From assembly GCA_022562655.1 (NCBI GenBank), contig JADFOU010000038.1, positions 1-11,578 on the forward strand: 11,578 nt of DNA. Direction: 5' to 3'. The notes under the pieces were generated by a model. The model was not told the origin of the DNA. It worked only from the letters and a program-made list of their open reading frames with translations, and searched no databases. Each line of letters opens with the position of its first letter. The stretch's first letter is position 1. Position numbers and translations under genes: made by a program. Origin of the DNA: a candidate division TA06 bacterium (GTDB taxonomy: Bacteria > Hydrothermota > DG-26 > E44-bin18 > JADFOU01). This document shows, piece by piece, positions 1 through 5,903 of this stretch.

Positions 1-102
1 TTGGTTATTGGAAAAGAATCATTCGTATGGATAATAGAATACGGAGAACGTTTGACAATTTCCTGAATACGATTCAAATTTCCAAATACGAATAACAGAT
101 TT
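1..102. other. Intergenic end of window with degenerate heptamer-like repeats
   Basis: No gene is visible in this stretch. From about 71 to 105 the sequence can be cut into 7-base units such as GATTCAA and ATTTCCA that resemble one another loosely, like the clearer heptamer tracts at 5869-5897, 7150-7297 and 8088-8122. The tract runs a few bases into the end of the minus-strand gene that follows. The likeness is weaker here than at the other sites. Confidence 0.35.
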
Positions 103-525
103 CTATCCTCTAACGACCTTCGCGCCTCGATAGATTCCTGCTACGATCAACCCGCTCACGAGTATGCTGATCAGTCCAATAAGAACCTGGCCCATAATGA
201 GGGAACCCGGAAAGGGGAAGACAGCGAAGTTGTCAAAGGCATGAGGGAGAATCAGGAGGAGTCCCATCCAGAGTCCATATCGGAACCCTTCTCCTATCCC
301 TTTCTTTTCATACCCCTTCGTAAAGACAAAACAGAAGAGAAAAGCATAGATGAGTCCTCCGATAAAGTGAAGAGGAAGATACCTCATTCCTTCCTCTTCA
401 GGGCGGAGATGCTCCTGGACACCCATATAAGCATTATGTAAGATCCCGGCATGACCGATGAAGTTGATCGCCATATAAGCCACCCAGACCGTCAAACTTG
501 CAAGGATATACCTTTTAGCGTTCAC
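103..525 (-). CDS. Small four-helix integral membrane protein, unknown function
   Basis: A 140-residue protein that I do not recognise as a named family. Four hydrophobic stretches lie at about residues 8-24, 50-69, 82-100 and 108-133, separated by short charged loops, so it is very probably an inner-membrane protein. The loop after helix 1 is acidic (around 37-48), and the segment at 71-84 is glycine- and lysine-rich before helix 3. The C-terminus is basic, suggesting it lies in the cytoplasm. The start is GTG at 525-523, with a very purine-rich GAGGAGGA run directly upstream on the minus strand, one of the few good ribosome-binding sequences in the window, though very close to the GTG. It is divergent from nusA and has no operon partner in view. 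Coding is supported by its length and clean membrane pattern; function is not inferable. Confidence 0.75.
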   Translation of the reverse strand: MNAKRYILASLTVWVAYMAINFIGHAGILHNAYMGVQEHLRPEEEGMRYLPLHFIGGLIYAFLFCFVFTKGYEKKGIGEGFRYGLWMGLLLILPHAFDNFAVFPFPGSLIMGQVLIGLISILVSGLIVAGIYRGAKVVRG

Positions 526-566
526 TCCTCCTCTGCTTTACAATAAAAAACTTTACCCTCCTTATG

Positions 567-664
567 CAACGGTGTGATCGAAAATTGGGGGAACCTCCAA
601 ATCCAAGAAGTCATACTCGCTTTGAGGCAAGGAGTGCTTTTTGCCTATCCTAACTCACCGGTTG
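567..664 (+). ncRNA. Candidate structured RNA, three-way-junction-like
   Basis: Base pairing read by eye. CAAC-GGTG (567-574) can pair with CACC-GGTTG (656-664), with one bulged G, to close the structure. Inside are a 5-bp hairpin at about 587-600 with loop GAAC, and a 6-bp hairpin in which AGGCAA (625-630) pairs with TTGCCT (641-646). A strong intrinsic terminator follows 10 bases later, as expected for a small RNA or a leader that ends in a terminator. I cannot match it to any RNA family I know, and no strong promoter is visible upstream. It could also be a chance fold in a gap or a decayed gene. Confidence 0.25.
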
Positions 665-674
665 AGAAAACTTA

Positions 675-719
675 AACCACAAAGGCGATGATTAATCCCC
701 TTTGTGGTTCTCTTTTTTC
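675..719 (+). terminator. Intrinsic (rho-independent) terminator upstream of nusA
   Basis: An 11-bp perfect stem, AACCACAAAGG (675-685) with CCTTTGTGGTT (699-709), has a 13-base loop and is followed at once by a T-rich run, CTCTTTTTT. The T-run lies only on the plus-strand side, so it should stop rightward transcription. It ends about 60 bases before the nusA promoter and so separates nusA from anything transcribed upstream. No protein gene precedes it on this strand in the window, so its transcript is either a small RNA or begins outside the gap. Confidence 0.75.
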
Positions 720-778
720 ATTTATGTAAATATAAGTCCTGAAAGATCTTCTGTCAAGTTATTTTTTCACTTTTTCTC

Positions 779-806
779 TTGCATTTTTAAAAGAGTCTGT
801 TATAAT
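779..806 (+). promoter_or_regulatory. Sigma-70-type extended -10 promoter of nusA
   Basis: TTGCAT (779-784) and a perfect TATAAT (801-806) are separated by 16 bases, and TGT directly before the -10 box makes an extended -10 element. Transcription should start at about 812-814. The nusA start codon is TTG 812 or ATG 818, so the predicted mRNA has no leader or one of only about 4-6 bases. This is the clearest promoter in the window. Confidence 0.75.
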
Positions 807-817
807 CTACTTTGAAA

Positions 818-2050
818 ATGATAACATTTCCTATCAGTGATTTGGTAACCCAGATTGTCTCGGAACGGGGACTGGCGAGGGAGTTTGTTATCGAGACCTT
901 AAAGGAGAGCCTCCTTGCCGGCGTGAAAAAGCGCTACGGCACAACGGAGAACGTCACCGTAGAGATTGAGGAGAATCGTGGAACCATTCAGATCTTCCGA
1001 AATCGGAAGGTTGTGGAGAAGGTGGAGAATCCGGAACTGGAGATTGACATTTTGAAGGCAAGGGAGATTAAGCCGCAAGCGGAGATCGGAGAAGAAATAT
1101 CGGACGAACTCTCCCTGGAGGAGTTCTCCCGGACCGCCATCATCCTTGCCAAACAGATCCTCAACCAAAAAGTGCGAGAGGCAGAGCGAGAGAGGGTCTA
1201 TACGGATTTTTCAAAGAGAACAGGGGAAGTGATCACGGGAACGATCCATCAAGTGGATCACAGGGGTGTTTTGGTCAGTCTTGGAAAGAGCGAAGGACTC
1301 CTTCCTCCTCGAGAACAGATCCCTTCGGAGCGATATCGCCAGGGATCTCCCCTACGGGCTCTCATTTTTGAAGTGAAGAAGACAACAAAAGGACCTCAGG
1401 TGATCCTTTCCCGATCCCACCCTGATTTTTTGAAAAGACTCTTTGAATTTGAAGTCCCAGAGGTCCACGAGGGGATTGTCACCCTCCGTGCTGTCGCTCG
1501 GGAACCTGGAGATCGAGCAAAGATTGCCGTCAGTTCTATTGATGATAAGATTGATCCGGTGGGAGCCTGCGTAGGGGTGAAGGGTTCCAGGGTTCAGACT
1601 ATCGTTCGGGAGTTGAACAATGAAAAGATTGATGTGATCCAATATTCGAGCGATCAGGGGGTCTTCCTCACTCGAGCCCTCTCCCCAGCCAAGGTGTCAA
1701 AATGTATCGTTGAGGGAGAGAAGGCTTCAGCTGTCATTCCCGATGACCAACTCTCCCTTGCCATTGGCAAAGGGGGGCAGAATGCTCGTCTTGCATCACG
1801 CCTCACAAACCTACAGATAGATATCATACGGGAGTCCGAATACAAGAAAAGGGAGGCTGAAATTCCCCTTCTTGAGGTGACGGGGCTTACCCCAAGAATG
1901 GTAGAGATTCTTGCAAAAGGCGGATTTCAGAGTGCCCAGGATGTGGAGAAGTCTTCTGAGGAAGATCTATTATCCATACCGGGGGTTGGGCCGAAGTCTC
2001 TTGAAAAGATAAAAGAAGAGGTGAGAAAGGCAGTCCATGGCGAAACTTAG
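818..2050 (+). CDS. nusA: Transcription termination/antitermination factor NusA
   Basis: NusA binds RNA polymerase and nascent RNA in the cytoplasm and controls pausing, termination and antitermination. Domains in order: N-terminal polymerase-binding domain (about 1-125), S1 domain (about 135-200), KH1 with the hallmark segment GDRAKIAVSS and the GVKGSR loop (about 230-275), KH2 with LAIGKGGQNARLA (about 315-330), and a C-terminal helix-hairpin-helix segment with IPGVGPKSLEKI (about 350-405). The body up to KH2 has Bacillus-like proportions, with one HhH module added rather than the two acidic repeats of E. coli. I choose ATG 818 (410 residues); TTG 812 would add two residues, and a stop at 803-805 rules out anything earlier. 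Neither start has a Shine-Dalgarno sequence, which fits the near-leaderless transcript predicted from the promoter. It overlaps infB by 14 bases; rimP is missing upstream. Confidence 0.97.
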   Translation: MITFPISDLVTQIVSERGLAREFVIETLKESLLAGVKKRYGTTENVTVEIEENRGTIQIFRNRKVVEKVENPELEIDILKAREIKPQAEIGEEISDELSLEEFSRTAIILAKQILNQKVREAERERVYTDFSKRTGEVITGTIHQVDHRGVLVSLGKSEGLLPPREQIPSERYRQGSPLRALIFEVKKTTKGPQVILSRSHPDFLKRLFEFEVPEVHEGIVTLRAVAREPGDRAKIAVSSIDDKIDPVGACVGVKGSRVQTIVRELNNEKIDVIQYSSDQGVFLTRALSPAKVSKCIVEGEKASAVIPDDQLSLAIGKGGQNARLASRLTNLQIDIIRESEYKKREAEIPLLEVTGLTPRMVEILAKGGFQSAQDVEKSSEEDLLSIPGVGPKSLEKIKEEVRKAVHGET

Positions 2051-4193
2051 AGTTTATGAAGCCTGTAAGAAATTTGACCTCTCCAGTAAGGCATTCCTAA
2101 AACTTCTGCGAGACCTGGGGTTTCAGGTGAAGGGACATATGTCCGTCTGCACTGACGAGATGATGGAGCGGGTGAGACGGAAGTTTAAGGAGGATAAGGC
2201 AAAGGCGATTGAGGAGGAGCGTCGAAAAGCCCGGAAAATCCGCAAGAGGACAGAGGTTCTGGAAGCCAAAAAACCGGAGAAGGTCAAGAAGAAAAAGAAA
2301 AAGGGGAAGGTAAAACCTCGGGTCTTTGATCCGAAGATCATCCAGGAAAAGGTGCGGGAGACCCTCGTTCGGGTGGAACGGGGATCCATTAAAAGACGAT
2401 ACAGAACGGAAAAGAGAGTTGTGGAGGAAGGGGAGGAGGGAAAGAAGTTACGGGTGAGCGAGTTTGTTTCAGTAGGAGAACTGGCAAAGATTTTAGAGAT
2501 TGAAGTCACTGATCTCATTTCCAAGTGTATGGAGATGGGGCTTCTGGCCACCATCAATCAGCGCCTCGATTTTGATACCATCGTCATGGTGGCGGATGAG
2601 TATGGGTATGAAGTTGAGTTGCTTCCGGAGTATGGGGCGGAACTCTTTGAAGCACCTCCGGGAGAGGAAGAGGACCTCGAACCCCGTCCTCCCGTCGTGA
2701 CAGTAATGGGTCATGTGGATCACGGGAAGACCTCTCTTCTGGATTACCTCCGTCAGTCCAATGTGATTGCAGGAGAGGCGGGAGGGATCACCCAGCATAT
2801 TGGTGCCTATGAGTTGGAGATTGACGGTTCAAAGGTCACCTTTCTGGATACTCCAGGTCATGAGGCCTTCACAGCGATGCGGGCCAGAGGTGCTCAGGCA
2901 ACAGATCTCTGCGTGCTGGTCGTTGCGGCCGATGATGGGGTGATGCCCCAGACCCTGGAAGCGATTGACCATGCCAAAGCGGCAGGGGTTCCCATTCTTG
3001 TAGCCATCAATAAGATGGATCTCCCCAATGCAAACCCGATTCGGGTGAAACAGGAACTTTCTCAGAATAAAGTGATGGTGGAGGAATTTGGGGGTAAGGT
3101 TATTGCGGTTGAGGTCTCTGCGAAAACGGGAAAAGGGGTGAAGAACCTCTTAGAGGCCATTCTACTCCAGGCAGAGATGCTGGAACTCCGTGCTCCTCTC
3201 AAAGGAATGGCGAGGGGGATTGTCCTAGAGTCACGTCTCGCCCGGGGAAAAGGGATTCTGGTTTCGGTTCTCATCGATAGGGGAACTCTTCAGATTGGGG
3301 AACCTTTTGTGGCTGGGCTTTGCAGAGGGAGGGTGCGGGCGATGTTTAACGAACGGGAGCAGTCCATTCAGATAGCCGGACCTTCAACTCCTGCTCAGAT
3401 CTTAGGGTTTGATAGCCCTCCTGAGGTGGGAGATACTTTCATTGTCGTGGAGGATGACGAGAAGGCCAAAGAGATCAGCCAAAAGCGAAATCTGGCGAAA
3501 CGGGAAGAACTCTTACGGACACCCCTGAGGGTGATGACCCTTGAATCCTTCCAAGAACAGATGGTGGCGGGAGAGGAGAAGGAACTCCGAATTGTTCTCA
3601 AAGGAGATGTGGGAGGCTCGGTGGAGGCCTTGGCTGACTCCCTCGAAGGACTCACTACGGAGGAGGTTCGTCTGAAGGTGATGCATAAGGGTGTCGGACC
3701 CATCAATGAGTCCGATATCCTACTCGCGTCCGCCTCTAAAGCCATCGTCATTGGCTTTCATGTCGCCCCGGATAGTAGAGCGCGAGATGCGGCACAGCGG
3801 GAGAATGTGGAGGTTCGTCTTTACAATATCATCTATCAGGCCATTGATGAAATTCGCCTCGCGATGACGGGTCTCCTGGAACCCGAAAAAGTTGAGCGGA
3901 TTCTGGGAGAGGCGGAAGTCAAAGAGGTTTTTGCCGTCTCGCAAGTGGGAAGTATCGCTGGTTGTATCGTCCTCTCCGGGGTCATTCAGCGAGGTGCCCG
4001 AGTGAGAATCCGCAGAGATGTTGAGGTGATTGGGGAAGGAGACATTACCTCCCTTAAACGATTTAAGGAGGATGTGAAATCGGTGGAGACAGGATTGGAA
4101 TGCGGAATCATGGTGGAAGGTGTGGAGACCTATCTTGTGGGCGACCGATTGGAGGTCTTTGAGATTGAGGAGGTTCGTAAGGAAACCCTCTAA
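2037..4193 (+). CDS. infB: Translation initiation factor IF-2
   Basis: IF2 is the GTPase that places fMet-tRNA on the 30S subunit and drives subunit joining. The 718 residues match the short Bacillus-type length. There are two IF2_N modules: one at about 1-50, and one at about 140-195 after a very lysine-rich linker (about 60-105) that contains an unbroken run of basic residues. The G domain has all expected motifs: G1 GHVDHGKTS (225-233), G2 GGITQHIG (249-256), G3 DTPGH (271-275), G4 NKMD (325-328) and G5 SAK (361-363). Domains II, III and C2 follow to the end, the last binding fMet-tRNA. The ATG at 2037 lies inside the end of nusA (14-base overlap) with GAAAGG six bases upstream, indicating translational coupling. 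The gene is intact. Confidence 0.98.
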   Translation: MAKLRVYEACKKFDLSSKAFLKLLRDLGFQVKGHMSVCTDEMMERVRRKFKEDKAKAIEEERRKARKIRKRTEVLEAKKPEKVKKKKKKGKVKPRVFDPKIIQEKVRETLVRVERGSIKRRYRTEKRVVEEGEEGKKLRVSEFVSVGELAKILEIEVTDLISKCMEMGLLATINQRLDFDTIVMVADEYGYEVELLPEYGAELFEAPPGEEEDLEPRPPVVTVMGHVDHGKTSLLDYLRQSNVIAGEAGGITQHIGAYELEIDGSKVTFLDTPGHEAFTAMRARGAQATDLCVLVVAADDGVMPQTLEAIDHAKAAGVPILVAINKMDLPNANPIRVKQELSQNKVMVEEFGGKVIAVEVSAKTGKGVKNLLEAILLQAEMLELRAPLKGMARGIVLESRLARGKGILVSVLIDRGTLQIGEPFVAGLCRGRVRAMFNEREQSIQIAGPSTPAQILGFDSPPEVGDTFIVVEDDEKAKEISQKRNLAKREELLRTPLRVMTLESFQEQMVAGEEKELRIVLKGDVGGSVEALADSLEGLTTEEVRLKVMHKGVGPINESDILLASASKAIVIGFHVAPDSRARDAAQRENVEVRLYNIIYQAIDEIRLAMTGLLEPEKVERILGEAEVKEVFAVSQVGSIAGCIVLSGVIQRGARVRIRRDVEVIGEGDITSLKRFKEDVKSVETGLECGIMVEGVETYLVGDRLEVFEIEEVRKETL

Positions 4194-4221
4194 GAAAATT
4201 CTAAAAGTAAAATGTAGAATG

Positions 4222-4240
4222 AATCCGCCTCAGGCGGATT
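4222..4240. repeat. Perfect GC-rich palindrome (REP-like hairpin)
   Basis: AATCCGCC (4222-4229) and GGCGGATT (4233-4240) form an 8-bp perfect stem around a 3-base loop TCA. It sits in the 59-base gap between infB and the DUF503 gene and ends 12 bases before that gene's ATG. The following bases, GTATTTTAAT, are a poor U-tract, so a terminator is possible but weak. An extragenic palindrome or mRNA-stabilising hairpin is as likely. Confidence 0.6.
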
Positions 4241-4252
4241 GTATTTTAATAA

Positions 4253-4534
4253 ATGATTATCGCCAGTTGCCTTTTAGACCTTCACCTTCCCGAAAGCCAT
4301 TCCCTCAAAGAGAAACGCAGTGTCATTAAATCTCTGAAAGATACTCTCAGGAATCAATTCAACATCTCGATTGCCGAGATGGATCATCAGGACCTCTGGC
4401 AGCGGGCGATTTTGGGAGTGGCTCTCATCGCTCCGAACACCCGCTTTGCCAACCAGGTTCTCTCCAAAGTGGTGAAGGCCGTGGAGGGAGACCTCCGAGT
4501 GGAACTCCTGGATTATAAGATTGAGATTCAATAA
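4253..4534 (+). CDS. DUF503 (YlxP-like) family protein
   Basis: A 93-residue protein of the DUF503 family, known as YlxP in Bacillus, where it sits between infB and rbfA exactly as here. The family hallmarks are visible: SLKEKRSVIKSLKD (about 17-30) and IAEMDHQDLWQRA (about 40-52), followed by a hydrophobic strand and a C-terminal strand LLDYKIEI. The function is poorly defined; the position next to RbfA has led to suggestions of a role in ribosome maturation, but nothing in the sequence proves it. The length is normal for the family. The ATG at 4253 has no Shine-Dalgarno sequence; a GC-rich hairpin lies 12 bases upstream. It probably shares the nusA-infB transcript. Confidence 0.93.
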   Translation: MIIASCLLDLHLPESHSLKEKRSVIKSLKDTLRNQFNISIAEMDHQDLWQRAILGVALIAPNTRFANQVLSKVVKAVEGDLRVELLDYKIEIQ

Positions 4535-4740
4535 AACCTCTTTGTAAATTTTTTACCTTGCGCATGGTGAAGAACGTAAACCATTTAACCATTACCAAGC
4601 AGTCTAAAGAATCCATCGCTCGGATAACTTCTTTTGGAGGTGACCGAAGTGTGGGCGACAGTTTCCAAAAAAGTGACAGTTGCATTCCTGTGTCTCCAAT
4701 TCGGTTGACGTTCTTTTTCAGGGGTAACCCTTGACAAAAA
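4535..4740. other. Intergenic gap with heptamer-like units and possible insertion-sequence end remnant
   Basis: A 206-base gap that interrupts a normally tight operon. Units of about seven bases (ACCATTT, AACCATT, AGTCTAA) occur at 4580-4607, resembling the repeats in other gaps. From 4655 the nine-base pattern GNGACAGTT occurs twice (4655-4663 and 4673-4681), followed by TTGACG (4705) and TTGACA (4731). Spaced TGACA-type repeats like these are seen at the ends of IS21-family elements, but no transposase or partner end is present. I see no protein gene and no good promoter. Confidence 0.4.
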
Positions 4741-5097
4741 ATGATGACAGGAAAAAGGTCAGAACGAGTAGGAGACCTCATCAGTCGGGAGGTCTCTCTC
4801 ATTCTTGAAAGGGAATTGAAGGACCCTCGCTTGGGATTCGTGACCATTACAGGCACCGATGTGACGGACGATCTTCGCTCCGCTCGGGTCTATGTCACCA
4901 TTCTGGGGGATGAATCTCAAGTGCAAGAAAGCCTGAAGGGTTTGAAGAGTGCGGAGGGATTCGTCCAACATCTCATCGGGGAGAGGATCCGACTTAAGTA
5001 TGTCCCGAAGATCTCCTTCCATATCGATGATTCCGACCTCCGTGGAGCACGAATAGATCAACTCCTGAAGGAGGTGATGGAGGAAGACCTCACATGA
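4741..5097 (+). CDS. rbfA: 30S ribosome-binding factor RbfA
   Basis: RbfA is a small KH-fold protein that binds the immature 30S subunit near helix 1 of 16S rRNA and supports its late maturation, also under cold stress. The 118 residues are normal for the family. Visible signatures are the N-terminal helix with RSERVGDLISREVSLIL, then KDPRLGFVTITGTDV (about 27-41), the DLRSARVYV strand (44-52), and the C-terminal RIRLKYVPKISFHIDDS (82-98). The start is ATG 4741 or the adjoining ATG 4744; an in-frame TGA at 4732 rules out an earlier one. No Shine-Dalgarno sequence is evident. The stop overlaps the start of the ABC ATPase as ATGA. truB, the usual next gene, is absent. Confidence 0.96.
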   Translation: MMTGKRSERVGDLISREVSLILERELKDPRLGFVTITGTDVTDDLRSARVYVTILGDESQVQESLKGLKSAEGFVQHLIGERIRLKYVPKISFHIDDSDLRGARIDQLLKEVMEEDLT

Positions 5098-5849
5098 TTC
5101 AGGTCAAAGAGTTAACCAAGATTTTCAAAGATCGAAAACGCGGAGAGGTGCGGGCAGTAGATGGGATTTCTTTTGAGTGTAAACCCGGACGGATCTTTGG
5201 TCTTCTGGGTCCAAACGGTGCTGGAAAGACCACGATCCTTCGCATCCTCTCGACAATCCTCCGCCCCACCTCTGGAACCGCTCTCATCAACGGAGCGGAT
5301 GTTGTGGAAGATCCCCTTAAAGCAAGGCGGCAGATCGGTTTTCTCTCTTGTGATACAAAACTCTACGGACGCCTCACCCCGAGAGAAATGGTCTTTTACT
5401 TCGGGAGGCTCTATGGGATGAAAGAAGATGCCATCGCCCGACGGGCGGAGGAAATCTTTCAGCTCTTTGGGATGAAAGATTTTATCCATCGCCGGAATGA
5501 TCGCCTTTCCAGTGGGATGCAGCAGAAGGTCTCCATCGCTCGAACCATCATCCATGACCCTCCCGTGATGGTTTTAGATGAACCCACCTTTGGTTTGGAC
5601 ATCATGGCTTCAAGGGCGGTGATCCAATTTATCCGGAAATGCCGGGAGGAGGGGAAGACTGTGATCCTTTCGAGCCATGTCATGGCGGTGGCAGAAAAAC
5701 TCTGTGATGAGATTGCCATTATTCACAGAGGAAGGATCTTAGCGACTGGTACACTGAAAGAACATCAAGAGCGGACAGGAAAAGAGGATTTAGAAGAGAT
5801 CTTTGTCCATCTGGTAGGAGAGGAGAATGGGGCGAACATAGGACATTAG
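5094..5849 (+). CDS. ABC exporter ATP-binding protein, NatA type
   Basis: The ATPase subunit of an ABC-2 type exporter. The 251 residues form one nucleotide-binding domain: Walker A GPNGAGKTT (39-47), signature LSSGMQQ (138-144), Walker B VMVLDEP (158-164), D-loop FGLD (166-169) and switch histidine H195 in SSH. The Q-loop position reads SCDTKLYGRLT, with aspartate where many ABC proteins have glutamine, as I recall is common in the NatA branch. Together with the next gene it resembles NatAB, named for sodium export in Bacillus, but substrates vary widely and none can be assigned here. The ATG overlaps the rbfA stop (ATGA), with GGAGGA nine bases upstream, so translation should be coupled to rbfA. 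The last few residues derive from the start of a repeat-rich gap and may be a ragged end. Confidence 0.93.
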   Translation: MIQVKELTKIFKDRKRGEVRAVDGISFECKPGRIFGLLGPNGAGKTTILRILSTILRPTSGTALINGADVVEDPLKARRQIGFLSCDTKLYGRLTPREMVFYFGRLYGMKEDAIARRAEEIFQLFGMKDFIHRRNDRLSSGMQQKVSIARTIIHDPPVMVLDEPTFGLDIMASRAVIQFIRKCREEGKTVILSSHVMAVAEKLCDEIAIIHRGRILATGTLKEHQERTGKEDLEEIFVHLVGEENGANIGH

Positions 5850-5903
5850 ACAATAGACTTTAATCCAGAGTCTAAGAGTCCAAAGTTTACAGTCTATTAT
5901 ACA
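5850..5903. repeat. Heptamer repeat tract in inverted arrangement
   Basis: Units AGTCTAA (5869-5875), AGTCCAA (5877-5883), AGTTTAC (5884-5890) and AGTCTAT (5891-5897) lie almost end to end. On the left, AATAGACT (5852-5859) is the exact reverse complement of AGTCTATT (5891-5898), so the tract can fold on itself. It fills the whole gap between the ABC ATPase stop and the permease GTG and takes the place where a ribosome-binding site would be. The same unit recurs inside eno at 8088-8122. Confidence 0.65.

Larger units (their letters stand above)
526..811. other. Divergent intergenic region between the membrane-protein gene and nusA
   Basis: A 286-base gap without a convincing protein gene. 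It contains, in order on the plus strand, a segment able to fold into a three-way-junction-like RNA (567-664), an intrinsic terminator (675-719), an AT-rich stretch, and the nusA promoter (779-806). rimP, which normally precedes nusA, is not here. A 33-codon frame from GTG 574 to TAA 673 is open but lacks a Shine-Dalgarno sequence, and I do not call it a gene. Confidence 0.6.

Noticed and set aside
541..569. Minus-strand promoter for the membrane-protein gene (TTGCAT at 569-564, TATTGT-like -10)
   Set aside because: The match to consensus is weak, with only about three of six bases at -35 and four of six at -10, so I do not list it as a feature.
564..675. Two short open frames upstream of nusA, ATG 564 (29 codons) and GTG 574 (33 codons)
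   Set aside because: Neither has a Shine-Dalgarno sequence or recognisable product, and they overlap each other and the possible RNA fold. A short peptide or gene remnant cannot be excluded, but there is no support.
2123..2557. 144-codon open frame on the minus strand inside infB
   Set aside because: The antisense of the lysine-rich IF2 linker gives a serine- and phenylalanine-rich translation. It lies fully within a certain gene and has no own features.
4705..4736. TTGACG and TTGACA as -35 boxes of an rbfA promoter
   Set aside because: No acceptable -10 hexamer lies 16-18 bases downstream of either.
4425..4856. 143-codon open frame on the minus strand
   Set aside because: It overlaps the ends of two certain plus-strand genes (DUF503 and rbfA) and the gap between them, and its translation shows no domain. 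It is a shadow frame, although the middle covers the possible insertion-sequence remnant.
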